A DNA stretch of 64,000 nt from Beijerinckiaceae bacterium (GCA_947452455.1 CANGBX010000001.1:1-64000), one strand, 5' to 3'; counted from the first letter of the stretch, positions 53,494-62,476 are shown. The notes: generated by a model not told the origin, from the letters alone. Made by a program: numbers and translations.

Positions 53494-56460
53494 ATGCTGA
53501 CGAAAAGAAAAGAAGCAGTAGCTTCGCGCGCGCGTCTTTCAGGCTTGGCCGCAGGCCTTGCTTCGGGCGTTCTCGACCGTCGTTCATTCCTGCGTCGTTC
53601 GGGACTGGCGGCTGGTGGCGTTGCCGCCATTGGTTCGCTGTCACTCGGCGCTGTCCGCAAGGCGGAAGCTGGCCCGGTTGTGGCTGGCGTGAAGAGCGAA
53701 ATCAAAAAGAACGTCTGCACCCATTGCTCGGTCGGCTGCGGCGTTGTGGCTGAAGTGCAGAATGGCGTTTGGGTCGGCCAAGAGCCGGCCTATGACAGCC
53801 CGATCAATCGCGGTTCGCATTGCGCAAAGGGCGCCTCGGTGCGCGAACTCGTGCATGGTGATCGTCGTCTGAAATATCCGATGAAGCTTGTGAATGGCGA
53901 ATGGACCCGCATTGGTTGGGATCAGGCCATCAACGAGATCGGCGACAAGATGAACGAAATCCGCGCCAAGAGCGGTGCGGATTCGGTCTATTGGCTTGGC
54001 TCGGCGAAATTCTCCAACGAAGGCGCTTATCTCTTCCGTAAGCTCGGCGCTTTCTGGGGCACGAACTCGGTCGACCATCAGGCCCGTATCTGCCACTCGA
54101 CCACGGTGGCGGGTGTTGCCAACACCTGGGGCTATGGTGCGCAGACCAACAGCTACAATGACATTCGCAACGCCAAGACCATCGTCTTCATGGGCTCGAA
54201 TGCGGCGGAAGCCCATCCGGTTTCCTTGCAGCATGTTCTCTCCGGCAAGGAGATCAACCGCGCGAATATGATCGTGCTGGACCCGCGCTTCACGCGCACG
54301 GCCGCACATGCAACGGAATATGTGCGCATTCGTCCGGGCACCGATATTGCGGTGATCTGGGGCATGATGTGGCACATCTTCAAGAACGGCTGGGAAGATA
54401 AGGAATTCATCGCACAGCGCGTGGCTGGCATGGATCTCGTGCGCGCCGAAGTTGAAAAGTGGGGTCCAGAAGAGACCGAACGCGTCACCGGCATTCCGGG
54501 TGATCAGCTGAAGCGCGTGGCGGAAACTTTCGCCAAGCAGCGTCCCTCGACCTTCATCTGGTGCATGGGCGGCACGCAGCATACGGTGGGTACTGCCAAC
54601 GTGCGTGCTTATTGCAACCTGCTGCTCGCCACCGGCAATGTCGGTGTGTTTGGTGGCGGCGCCAATATTTTCCGCGGTCACTGCAACGTGCAGGGCGCGA
54701 CGGATATGGGCCTCGATATCACCTCGCTGCCGCTCTACTACGGCCTTGTTGAAGGTGCGTGGAAGCATTGGGCGCGTGTCTGGGAAGTCGAATATGATTT
54801 CCTGCAGGCGCGTTTCGATGAAGTGCCTGCCAAGTCCGGTCGTCCGGCGCGTACGCGCAAGGAAAATATGGAACTGCCGGGCATTCCTTCGACCCGTTGG
54901 TTTGATGCGACTTCGTTCAAGTCAGACGATGTTGATCAGCGCGACAGCTTGAAGGCCATGATGATCTTCGGTCACGGCGGCAATACGGTTCCGCGCATGC
55001 CCGACATGGTGAAGGCGCTTGAGCAGCTCGAGCTGCTTGTTGTGGCTGATCCGCATCCGACGACATTCTCCGCGATCTCTGGTCGCAAGAACGGCACGTA
55101 TCTTCTGCCGATCTGCACGCAGTTCGAGACGGAGGGTTCGCGCTCGGCTTCCAACCGTTCGATCCAATGGGGTGAAAAGGTCGTCAATCCGATCTTTGAA
55201 TCGAAAGATGATTACGAAGTCATCTATCGTTTCGCGACCAAGCTCGGCTTTGCCGACAAGATGTTCAAGAACATCAAGGTCGAGAACAATCGCCCGGTGC
55301 CGGAAGACATCTTGCGCGAAATCAATCGCGGTGGTTGGTCGACAGGCTATTCGGGTCAGTCGCCAGAGCGCCTGAAGGCGCATCTGCGTCATCGCGAGAA
55401 GTTCGATCTCGTCACCTTGCGTGCACCCGCTGATGTGCCGGAAGTGGGCGGTGATTATTACGGTCTGCCGTGGCCATGCTGGGGCAAGCCGGAAATTCGT
55501 CATCCCGGAACGCACACGCTCTACAACACCAATCTTCATGTGAAGGATGGTGGCGGTACGTTCCGCGCGCGCTTCGGCACTGTTTATGAAGACAAGAAGG
55601 CCGATGGCACATCGACGACCTATAATCTCTTGGCGGAAGGCTCTTACTCGAAGGGCTCCGAGCTGACCGACGGTTATCCGGAGTTCACTTACGGTATTCT
55701 GAAGAAGCTCGGTTGGGATAAGGATCTCACCGAGGATGAAGTGGCGACGATCACCAAGATCGGGGGTGCCAATCCGGATGCTGTGGGCTGGGCCATCGAT
55801 CTGTCGGGCGGCATCATCCGCGTCTGTCTTGACCATGGCGTCTTGCCTTACGGCAATGCCAAGGCACGTGCGGCGGCTTGGAACCTGCCCGATCCGGTTC
55901 CGGTCCATCGCGAGCCGATCTATACGCCGCGCGTTGATCTCGTCGCCAAATATCCGACGCGTCCCGATGGCCGTCAGTTCCGCATGATGAATGCGGGCTT
56001 CTCGGTGCAGAAGGCTGCCATTGAGAAGGGGATCGCGAAAGACTTCCCGATCATCCTCACCTCGGGCCGCCTCGTTGAGTACGAAGGCGGTGGTGAAGAA
56101 ACCCGCTCGAACAAGTGGCTTGCTGAATTGCAGCAGGACATGTTCGTCGAAATCAACACGGCCGATGCTGCACAGCGCGGCATTGCTGATGGCGGTTGGG
56201 TCTGGGTCTCTGGTCCAGAAAACAAGTCGAAGGCGAAGGTCAAAGCGCTCGTCACAGATCGCGTTGGCAAGGGTGTGGCATTCATGCCCTTCCACTTCGG
56301 CGGCTGGTTCCAGGGTGTCGATCAGCGCGGCAATTATCCGAAGGGCACGGACCCAATCGTGCTCGGTGAAAGCGTCAACACGGTTACCACCTACGGTTAT
56401 GATCCGGTCACGGGCATGCACGAAGGCAAGGTGACTCTCTGCCAAATTCAGGCAGCGTGA
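53494..56460 (+). CDS. fdhA: Formate dehydrogenase, catalytic subunit (Mo/W-bis-MGD, Tat-exported)
   Basis: 988 residues. Tat signal DRRSFLRRS at 28-36. The [4Fe-4S] cluster is bound by C75, C78, C82 and C110. At the Sec position there is Cys (C200-H201 in QARICHSTTVAGVAN), so no selenium is needed. The remaining DMSO-reductase-type domains include IGWDQAINEI, PRMPDMVKALEQL and LTSGRLVEYEGGGEETRSNK near the C-terminus. It oxidises formate to CO2 in the periplasm, passing electrons through FdhB to FdhC and quinone. Neighbouring tungstate uptake suggests W may be used. Confidence 0.95.
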   Translation: MLTKRKEAVASRARLSGLAAGLASGVLDRRSFLRRSGLAAGGVAAIGSLSLGAVRKAEAGPVVAGVKSEIKKNVCTHCSVGCGVVAEVQNGVWVGQEPAYDSPINRGSHCAKGASVRELVHGDRRLKYPMKLVNGEWTRIGWDQAINEIGDKMNEIRAKSGADSVYWLGSAKFSNEGAYLFRKLGAFWGTNSVDHQARICHSTTVAGVANTWGYGAQTNSYNDIRNAKTIVFMGSNAAEAHPVSLQHVLSGKEINRANMIVLDPRFTRTAAHATEYVRIRPGTDIAVIWGMMWHIFKNGWEDKEFIAQRVAGMDLVRAEVEKWGPEETERVTGIPGDQLKRVAETFAKQRPSTFIWCMGGTQHTVGTANVRAYCNLLLATGNVGVFGGGANIFRGHCNVQGATDMGLDITSLPLYYGLVEGAWKHWARVWEVEYDFLQARFDEVPAKSGRPARTRKENMELPGIPSTRWFDATSFKSDDVDQRDSLKAMMIFGHGGNTVPRMPDMVKALEQLELLVVADPHPTTFSAISGRKNGTYLLPICTQFETEGSRSASNRSIQWGEKVVNPIFESKDDYEVIYRFATKLGFADKMFKNIKVENNRPVPEDILREINRGGWSTGYSGQSPERLKAHLRHREKFDLVTLRAPADVPEVGGDYYGLPWPCWGKPEIRHPGTHTLYNTNLHVKDGGGTFRARFGTVYEDKKADGTSTTYNLLAEGSYSKGSELTDGYPEFTYGILKKLGWDKDLTEDEVATITKIGGANPDAVGWAIDLSGGIIRVCLDHGVLPYGNAKARAAAWNLPDPVPVHREPIYTPRVDLVAKYPTRPDGRQFRMMNAGFSVQKAAIEKGIAKDFPIILTSGRLVEYEGGGEETRSNKWLAELQQDMFVEINTADAAQRGIADGGWVWVSGPENKSKAKVKALVTDRVGKGVAFMPFHFGGWFQGVDQRGNYPKGTDPIVLGESVNTVTTYGYDPVTGMHEGKVTLCQIQAA

Positions 56461-56472
56461 GGAGATTGAGAA

Positions 56473-57069
56473 ATGGCACGTGTGAAATTTCTCTGTGATG
56501 CGGATCGCTGCATCGAATGCAATGCCTGCGTGACTGCTTGCAAAAACGAGCATGAAGTTCCGTGGGGCATCAACCGTCGCCGTGTGGTGACGATCAATGA
56601 CGGCAAGCCGGGCGAGCGCTCGGTTTCCATGGCCTGTATGCATTGCACGGATGCGCCTTGCGCCGCCGTGTGCCCCGTCTCGTGCTTCTACACGACAGCG
56701 GATGCTGTGGTGCTGCACTCGAAGGATCTGTGCATCGGCTGCGGCTATTGCTTCTACGCGTGCCCGTTCGGCGCGCCGCAATATCCCAAGGTCGGCAACT
56801 TCGGTTCGCGCGGCAAGATGGACAAGTGCACCTATTGCGCAGGCGGTCCGGAAGAAGATTTCTCGACCATCGAATATGAGAAATACGGCCGCAATCGTCT
56901 GGCAGAAGGCAAGCTGCCGCTCTGCGCAGAAATGTGCTCCACCAAGTCGCTTCTAGCGGGTGATGGCGAGATGATCGCCACCATCTACAAAGAGCGCGTG
57001 ATGAAGCGCGGTTATGGTTCGGGTGCTTGGGGCTGGAAGACAGCCTATAAAGAAACCGTCGCCATCTGA
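56473..57069 (+). CDS. fdhB: Formate dehydrogenase, iron-sulfur subunit
   Basis: 198 residues. Four [4Fe-4S] motifs: CDADRCIECNACVTACKN (11-28), CMHCTDAPCAAVCP (about 55-68), CIGCGYCFYACPFG (about 87-100), and the split set CTYC (119-122) plus CAEMC near 155. Relays electrons from FdhA to the cytochrome b subunit. It lacks the C-terminal membrane anchor of E. coli FdnH (about 290 residues). A 12-bp gap separates it from fdhA and its stop overlaps an upstream start of fdhC as TGATG. Confidence 0.95.
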   Translation: MARVKFLCDADRCIECNACVTACKNEHEVPWGINRRRVVTINDGKPGERSVSMACMHCTDAPCAAVCPVSCFYTTADAVVLHSKDLCIGCGYCFYACPFGAPQYPKVGNFGSRGKMDKCTYCAGGPEEDFSTIEYEKYGRNRLAEGKLPLCAEMCSTKSLLAGDGEMIATIYKERVMKRGYGSGAWGWKTAYKETVAI

Positions 57070-57101
57070 TGTCTCACGCACACATTTCGAAAGGTCGTGC
57101 G

Positions 57102-58103
57102 ATGAAAGCACAGCTCAAAACACTCGTGGCAGCTCTGGCGATCCTCTTCGCCAGCGCCATGCTGCCTGCCGCCGCGCAATACAATAATTTCAATCCGACC
57201 AAGGAAGCCGTGCAGGAAGACAAGCTCCTGCAACAGCTGAAGGAAGGTGATCGTCTCTCGGGCCGCATCACCATTCCCGACCCCAAAGCCGCTTCGCTGA
57301 TTCAGCCGCAGGGCCAGAGCTGGCGTGATTTCCACCAGAACAAGCTGCCGACCATTGGTGGCGTGGTTCTGCTCGGCATGCTCGGCGCGCTGGTGCTGTT
57401 CTTCCTGGTGCGTGGACGCATCAAGGTTGAGCATGGCTTCTCAGGCAAGACGATCACGCGCTTTGCGTCGATTGATCGCTTTGCACATTGGATCACGGCG
57501 GGCTGTTTCATCATTCTCGCGCTTTCGGGGCTGAATGTCTCCTTCGGGCGCATGGTGATTTTGCCGTTCTTCGGTGCAGAAACATTTGCGATGATCAGCG
57601 GCTATGGAAAGCTCGCGCATAATTATCTCGCCTTCCCATTCATGGCTGGCGTGGCGCTGATGTTCCTGCTCTGGGTGAAGGACAACATCCCCAACAAGCT
57701 GGATCTTGAATGGCTGAAGCAGGGTGGCGGGCTCTTCGTGAAGGGCAAACATCCGGCCGCTGGTCGCTTCAATGCAGGCCAGAAGGGCGTGTTCTGGATC
57801 GTCATTTCTGGCGGCGCTGTGATGTCCGTCTCGGGCTGGTTCCTGCTGTTCCCCTATCAGGCGCCTGATGGAATCGCGGGTCTTCAGCTGATGACGACTG
57901 TCCACGCTGTTCTGGCAGTGGGCTTTGTTGCTGCCATGCTGGCCCATGCCTATATCGGCTCGGTCGGAATGGAAGGCGCGTTCGATGCCATGGGCACGGG
58001 CGAAGTCGACGTGAATTGGGCGAAAGAGCATCATGCTCTTTGGGTTGCTGAAGAAGAAGCAAAGGCCCGTTCTGTCCCGCGCAACAGCGTGCCGGCGGAA
58101 TAA
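57102..58103 (+). CDS. fdhC: Formate dehydrogenase, cytochrome b subunit
   Basis: 333 residues from ATG 57102 (AAAGG upstream; a signal-like segment follows). An in-frame ATG at 57069 overlapping fdhB is an alternative and would give 344. The N-terminal segment (about 1-26) is cleavable-looking and a further helix lies near 85-103. The cytochrome b core has H129, H173, H268 and H282 in RFAHW, LAHNY, TVHAV and LAHAY as likely heme ligands. Anchors the enzyme and reduces quinone. Last gene of the operon; an intrinsic terminator follows. Confidence 0.92.
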   Translation: MKAQLKTLVAALAILFASAMLPAAAQYNNFNPTKEAVQEDKLLQQLKEGDRLSGRITIPDPKAASLIQPQGQSWRDFHQNKLPTIGGVVLLGMLGALVLFFLVRGRIKVEHGFSGKTITRFASIDRFAHWITAGCFIILALSGLNVSFGRMVILPFFGAETFAMISGYGKLAHNYLAFPFMAGVALMFLLWVKDNIPNKLDLEWLKQGGGLFVKGKHPAAGRFNAGQKGVFWIVISGGAVMSVSGWFLLFPYQAPDGIAGLQLMTTVHAVLAVGFVAAMLAHAYIGSVGMEGAFDAMGTGEVDVNWAKEHHALWVAEEEAKARSVPRNSVPAE

Positions 58104-58128
58104 TTCGGTTTCACATCGAAAGAAGTCT

Positions 58129-58161
58129 GACTGCCCAGTCATGCCGGGCAGTCTTTTTTTT
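58129..58161 (+). terminator. Intrinsic terminator of the fdh operon
   Basis: GACTGCCC and GGGCAGTC form a perfect 8-bp stem with a 9-base loop, followed by eight T residues (58154-58161), 25 bases after the fdhC stop. Confidence 0.92.
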
Positions 58162-58180
58162 GGCAATGCGCGCGCCTATT

Positions 58181-58305
58181 CCCCTCCCCCTTGTGGGGAG
58201 GGGTTAGGGGTGGGGGTCGTGATCACCTTGGTGGTTGGCGGGGCTGTGCGCTATTACCGAAGATAGCGCGACCCCCACCCCAGCCCTCCCCACAAGGGGG
58301 AGGGG
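58181..58305. repeat. GC-rich inverted repeat, family 2, copy A
   Basis: Left arm 58181-58219 (CCCCTCCCCCTTGTGGGGAG and onward) and right arm 58269-58305 are inverted copies with a few mismatches around a 49-base loop. A related copy lies at 61694-61823. It lies between the fdh terminator and mobB, and the mobB ribosome site begins just after the right arm. Confidence 0.85.
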
Positions 58306-58322
58306 GATCAGATGGAGCCTTT

Positions 58323-58844
58323 ATGAAACTCATCGGACTGGCAGGTTGGAGCGGAGCGGGCAAGACTACGCTGTTGGAGCGTGTCATCCCGCATTTGATC
58401 GCGCGCGGCATGTCCGTCTCGACGCTCAAACATGCGCATCATAAATTCGATGTTGATGTCCCGGGCAAGGATTCCTGGAAACATCGTCAGGCGGGCGCGA
58501 CCGAAGTGCTGGTGGCCTCCGCCAATCGCTTCGCGCTCATGCATGAATTGCGCGGAAGCCCAGAGCCGACGCTGCCGGAATTGCTCTCGCTGCTGTCACC
58601 CGTTGATCTGGTGATTGTGGAAGGGTTCAAGGCTGATCCGCACCCGAAGATCGAAGTCTATCGGGCCGAGAACCAGAAGCCGTTTCTGCATGTGCAGGAT
58701 GCAGCCATTGTCGCGGTGGCGAGTGATGTGCCGGTGGAGACCGCGCTGCATGTGTTCCATCTCGATGACATCGAGAATATTGCCGATATGATGTTGGCCA
58801 AGGCCGTTCCGCTGAGTGACGTTCTGGCGGCTTCAGGAGACTAG
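58323..58844 (+). CDS. mobB: Molybdopterin-guanine dinucleotide biosynthesis adaptor
   Basis: 173 residues from ATG 58323 with GGAG six bases upstream. P-loop GLAGWSGAGKTTLLERVI near 5-22, STLKHAHHKFDVDVPGKDSW and VDLVIVEGFKADPHPKIEVY are family hallmarks. MobB is a GTP-binding partner of MobA that aids bis-MGD formation. Six bases separate it from moeA, so mobB-moeA form an operon behind fdhC. Confidence 0.9.
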   Translation: MKLIGLAGWSGAGKTTLLERVIPHLIARGMSVSTLKHAHHKFDVDVPGKDSWKHRQAGATEVLVASANRFALMHELRGSPEPTLPELLSLLSPVDLVIVEGFKADPHPKIEVYRAENQKPFLHVQDAAIVAVASDVPVETALHVFHLDDIENIADMMLAKAVPLSDVLAASGD

Positions 58845-58850
58845 GCGGGA

Positions 58851-60101
58851 ATGGTGCAACTTTCCGACGATTGCTTTGCCTTTGGCGGCGCCTTGATGCC
58901 GGTCGATGAGGCTATGGCCATTGTCACGCAGCGCTTGTTGGCTGTGGAAGGTGTGGAGCGTGTAGCGCTGCATGAGGCCGACAATCGTGTGCTGGCCCAT
59001 GCGCTCGAAGCGCCTGTGCCGCTGCCACTTTTCATGAATTCCGCTGTCGATGGTTACGCCATTGCCAGCACCGATCTTCCGCAAGAGGCTGCGCGCACAT
59101 TCTCCATTTCGCAGCGTGTGACGGCGGGTGCTGTCGCGGCCCCGCTCGCGCAAGGCACAGTGGCGCGCATCTTTACCGGCGCGCCTATGCCCGATGGTGC
59201 CGATACGGTGTTTATGCAGGAAGATGTGGAGCTCAATGGCGACCATGTCATTCTGCCGTCGGGTTTGAAGCCGCGCGCCAATATGCGCCCAGCGGGCGAA
59301 GATATTGCGCAAGGGGCGCTCGCTATTCCCGCAGGCACGCGTCTGCGCCCGCAACATGTGGCGCTTGCGGCAGCGCTCGGCCTGTCGCATGTCGAAGTGC
59401 GTCGTCGCATCAAAGTGGCGGTGTTTTCGACGGGCAATGAAGTCGTAGCTCCCGGTGATGCGCGCACATCCGCGCAGCTTTACGATTCCAACCGCTACAT
59501 GCTGGCCGCTTTATTGCGCCGCTTGGGGTGCGAGGTTTCGGATCTCGGCATTTTGCGCGATGAGCACGCAGCGCTTGCAGCAGGGCTAAAGCAGGCGGCG
59601 CAAAATCATGATCTGATTTTGACGTCTGGCGGCGTCTCAACCGGTGAGGAAGATCATGTGCGCAGCGCGGTGGAAGCTGCGGGCTCGCTGGTCTTGTGGC
59701 GCATGGCGATCAAGCCGGGGCGGCCTGTGGCGATGGGCGTGATTGATGGCACGCCTTTCATTGGCCTGCCGGGCAATCCCGTCGCCTCTTTTGTAACCTT
59801 TGCTTATGTCGTGCGGCCTGCCGTTCTGGCTTTGTCAGGTGCGCGCGTTGAAAAGCTTGTTGCGCTGCCGGTGCGTGCGAATTTCGCTTACAAGAAAAAG
59901 AAAGGCCGGCGCGAATATGTCCGCGCCAGCCTGACGGTTTTGGAAGATGGCACGCGCGGGATCCAAAAGTTTCCGCGCGAAGGGGCGGGGCTTTTGTCCT
60001 CGCTATGCGAGACCGATGGTCTTGTCGAACTGGCTGATGATTGCGAGGGCGTGAAGCCCGGCGATGCTGTCGCCTTTATCGCTTATCCAAGCCTGTTCTA
60101 G
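58851..60101 (+). CDS. moeA: Molybdopterin molybdenumtransferase MoeA
   Basis: 416 residues, full-length MoeA with canonical motifs: FMNSAVDGYAIA near 62-73, the metal-insertion motif TSGGVSTGEEDHV near 261-273 and LPGNPVASFVTFAYVVRPAV near 305. Catalyses ligation of metal to molybdopterin. It is the second full-length MoeA in the window, beside the fusion at 42243; the pair could divide Mo and W insertion. Overlaps no gene; its stop at 60101 is convergent with a 50-residue gene. Confidence 0.93.
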   Translation: MVQLSDDCFAFGGALMPVDEAMAIVTQRLLAVEGVERVALHEADNRVLAHALEAPVPLPLFMNSAVDGYAIASTDLPQEAARTFSISQRVTAGAVAAPLAQGTVARIFTGAPMPDGADTVFMQEDVELNGDHVILPSGLKPRANMRPAGEDIAQGALAIPAGTRLRPQHVALAAALGLSHVEVRRRIKVAVFSTGNEVVAPGDARTSAQLYDSNRYMLAALLRRLGCEVSDLGILRDEHAALAAGLKQAAQNHDLILTSGGVSTGEEDHVRSAVEAAGSLVLWRMAIKPGRPVAMGVIDGTPFIGLPGNPVASFVTFAYVVRPAVLALSGARVEKLVALPVRANFAYKKKKGRREYVRASLTVLEDGTRGIQKFPREGAGLLSSLCETDGLVELADDCEGVKPGDAVAFIAYPSLF

Positions 60102-60102
60102 A

Positions 60103-60255
60103 TTACATACGGATCAGATTATGGCCGGGGTCGCCGACGCGTGCAGCTGAGGTTGCGAAAGCCTTGTCAGCAGTCTGCTGCTGGCTATCGAGCACCATTG
60201 CAGCGCCCACGGCGAAAACCACAGCCACGATCACGGCAGAGATGAAAGCTTTCAT
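60103..60255 (-). CDS. Small single-helix membrane or secreted protein
   Basis: A 50-residue open frame too short for common cut-offs. It begins MKAFISAVIVAVVFAVGAA, a membrane segment or signal anchor, and continues with QQQTADKAFATSAARVGDPG. AGGAG lies seven bases before the ATG, and the stop is two bases from the convergent moeA stop. Similar small proteins with this layout occur in Hyphomicrobiales as hypotheticals (memory, not searched). Function unknown. Confidence 0.6.
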   Translation of the reverse strand: MKAFISAVIVAVVFAVGAAMVLDSQQQTADKAFATSAARVGDPGHNLIRM

Positions 60256-60348
60256 CGGATACTCCTGTTGCTACGTCTTGAAGCGGCTGGATGAGCCACT
60301 TGATCTGGATTGAATCTATGGTGGTCATGGGCCGCTAAATCAAGCTTT

Positions 60349-61620
60349 TCAGCGTGGTCGGGCGGCTTTCTCGATAAAATCTCCGAGGGCTGCGCGATCT
60401 TCATCAGAGCCCACCCTTTGTTCGGGCATTTTGGTGCCCGGCGTAAAGGTGCTTGGGCCGAGCTCGAAGAGTTTGGCGATGGTTTCTTTGGTCCAGACAA
60501 TGTCATGGGCGCCAAAGCCTGCCGAATAGACATAACCAGACGCCGTGCCGATACGTCGCCCGATCACGCCGTAGAGCGTCGGCCCCGCGCGATTCTCGGC
60601 ATCGGGCGTCAGCGTGTGGCAGACGGCGCAGGCTTTGAAAACTTCCGCGCCGCGCGAGCCATCGCTGACAAACATCTCGGTCGGTTTTTCAATGACAATG
60701 GGGCCCAGATGATCGCCATTGACCGCGCTCCAGCGGCGCACAAGACGATCGCCTCCGCCCGTGAAAAGCACTTTGCCATCGGCTGAGAAAGCTAGCGACC
60801 AGACGGGCAGGCCCGGCCCGTTCAATGTGAAGAGCGCTTTGCCGCTGGCTGTGTCGAAGAGCGTCACCGAACCGCGCGGGCTCGCGGCTGCGACCCGCAT
60901 ACTGTCTGGAGAAAAAGCAATCGCAATGAGCGGCGAGTCTGCCGCTTCTATCTTGCGCAGATGATTGCCCTGCGCATCGAGCAGAAAGAGCGTGCCATCA
61001 GAGCCGCCAGCCGCCATGCGCCCATCTGGCGCGATGCTCAATGCGTTGAGTGGTGAATCAAGTTTGATGACGCGCGCTGCGCCTTGTGCGGGCCAGATGC
61101 GTAAGGTCGCGTCATAGCCTGCGCTCACAAGTGTTACGCCATCAGGCATGAAGCCGATGCCATTCACATTGCCTTGGTGACCTTCAAGACGACGCGGCGT
61201 GCCGCCTTCAAGCGGCGTGATAGCGAGGCTAGAATCCCAGGATGCTGTGGCGAAGCTTGTGCCATCGGGCGAGACGCTCAGGGCCGCAATGGGCGCTGTG
61301 TGGATTTTGTCGACGCGGATCGGCTTGGTGAGATCATTGCGGGCCCAGATGGCCAGGCGGCCATCTTCGCCTGCGGTGACAAAGCCGTTCGGCGTGACGC
61401 CCACCGCATTGACCGCGCTCTCATGCGCCCGCAGCACGGCCCGCGCTGTGCCGCGCTCCAGAGCCCAGACGATGGCCGATGAATCGAAAGAGCCGCTGAT
61501 CGCTTCTCGCCCATCGGGCGTGACGGCAAGCGCCCGCACAGGCCCGCCATGGCCGCGCAATTCGCCTTGGGCGAGGGCAGGCGTGGCGAGCAGGGCAAGG
61601 AGCAGTATTCTGATGAACAT
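60349..61620 (-). CDS. WD40-repeat protein fused to a cytochrome c domain
   Basis: 423 residues with a signal peptide ending LATPALAQ. Residues 20-305 hold about seven WD40-like repeats (GHGGPVRALAVTPDGREAIS; GHQGNVNGIGFMPDG). The C-terminal domain (320-423) is a class I cytochrome c with CAVCH at 331-335 and a probable axial Met in GTKMPE (M398). Such periplasmic fusions are uncommon; the WD40 part could dock a redox partner. It lies beside the formate dehydrogenase and cofactor genes, so an electron acceptor role is possible. Alone on its strand. Confidence 0.85.
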   Translation of the reverse strand: MFIRILLLALLATPALAQGELRGHGGPVRALAVTPDGREAISGSFDSSAIVWALERGTARAVLRAHESAVNAVGVTPNGFVTAGEDGRLAIWARNDLTKPIRVDKIHTAPIAALSVSPDGTSFATASWDSSLAITPLEGGTPRRLEGHQGNVNGIGFMPDGVTLVSAGYDATLRIWPAQGAARVIKLDSPLNALSIAPDGRMAAGGSDGTLFLLDAQGNHLRKIEAADSPLIAIAFSPDSMRVAAASPRGSVTLFDTASGKALFTLNGPGLPVWSLAFSADGKVLFTGGGDRLVRRWSAVNGDHLGPIVIEKPTEMFVSDGSRGAEVFKACAVCHTLTPDAENRAGPTLYGVIGRRIGTASGYVYSAGFGAHDIVWTKETIAKLFELGPSTFTPGTKMPEQRVGSDEDRAALGDFIEKAARPR

Positions 61621-61693
61621 AGGCTTTAATTTAGAAGCGGTGGCGCGCAGGTCTAGTCTCGAATGTGTGACCTGCTACTGACGCCCTAGATGG

Positions 61694-61823
61694 CGCGACC
61701 CCCACCCCTAACCCCTCCCCTCAAGGGGGAAGGGGATTTGATGCAGCATGCGATGCTGGTGACTTGTCTCGATGCTGGTGCAGTCTCCACCCTCCCCCTT
61801 GAGGGGAGGGTTGGGGTTGGGGT
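61694..61823. repeat. GC-rich inverted repeat, family 2, copy B
   Basis: Left arm at 61694-61735 (CGCGACCCCCACCCCTAACC and onward) and right arm near 61790-61823 are inverted copies. The arm sequences match the family 2 element at 58181. It sits between the WD40-cytochrome gene and tusA. Confidence 0.82.
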
Positions 61824-61883
61824 CTGCGTATCTCTGCGTGAGGGGAGTTGACGGCTCCCGTGCGCTTCGCCATCTGTTGATCC

Positions 61884-62111
61884 ATGTCCACAACACTCCT
61901 CGATCTCACCGGGCTGAAATGCCCTTTACCCGCGCTCAAAACCCGCAAGGCGCTGAAATCTGTTGCGCCGGGTAGCAAGCTCGAGGTGCATTGCACCGAT
62001 CCGCTGGCGGTGATTGATATTCCCAATCTCATCCGCGAGACCGGTGACCGTATCGAAATCCGCGAGCGGGATGAGAAGCGGATCGTCTTCCTGATCGAGA
62101 AGGTGGCGTGA
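61884..62111 (+). CDS. TusA-family sulfur carrier
   Basis: 75 residues. The motif TGLKCPLPALKTRKALKSV carries the catalytic Cys (residue 13) in the CPxP context. TusA-type proteins relay persulfide sulfur for tRNA thiolation, molybdenum cofactor sulfuration or formate dehydrogenase activity. Here it precedes a DUF971 protein (TGATG overlap) and follows the cofactor genes, so cofactor sulfuration with FdhD is the plausible role, inferred from context. Confidence 0.88.
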   Translation: MSTTLLDLTGLKCPLPALKTRKALKSVAPGSKLEVHCTDPLAVIDIPNLIRETGDRIEIRERDEKRIVFLIEKVA

Positions 62112-62476
62112 TGGCTTGGCCGACTGAACTGCGCCTCTCGAAAGATCGCCGCACGCTGTCTGTCTCGTTTGATGATGGCGCGCATTATGATCTCTCCGCG
62201 GAGCTCTTGCGTGTCACGAGCCCGTCAGCCGAAGTGCAAGGCCATTCGGAAGCCGAGCGCAAGACGGTGGGCGGCAAGCGCAATGTGTCCATTCTCTCCG
62301 TCGATGCGGTGGGCAATTATGCTGTGCGCCTCATCTTTGACGATATGCATTCGACAGGCATTTATTCATGGGATTTTCTGGGCGATCTCGGCAAAAACCG
62401 AGATGCGAAATTCCAATCCTACCTCGATGATCTCGCTGCCAAAGGGCTCGACCGCGACAAGCCCGGCGTGAAATAA
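62111..62476 (+). CDS. DUF971-family protein
   Basis: 121 residues from ATG 62111, coupled to the TusA gene by TGATG. Matches DUF971 (gamma-butyrobetaine hydroxylase-like N-terminal fold): WPTELRLSKDRRTLSVSFDD, then LLRVTSPSAEVQGHS and GIYSWDFLGDLGKNRDAKFQ. The domain is known fused to Mrp or alone, and is linked to iron-sulfur cluster proteins. Function unknown. Confidence 0.87.
   Translation: MAWPTELRLSKDRRTLSVSFDDGAHYDLSAELLRVTSPSAEVQGHSEAERKTVGGKRNVSILSVDAVGNYAVRLIFDDMHSTGIYSWDFLGDLGKNRDAKFQSYLDDLAAKGLDRDKPGVK

Noticed and set aside
53494-56460. Selenocysteine in FdhA
   Set aside because: No in-frame TGA is present and Cys200 occupies the position.
54922-56781. A 619-residue minus-strand frame across fdhA
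   Set aside because: It is opposite the well-supported formate dehydrogenase genes and has no family-like content.
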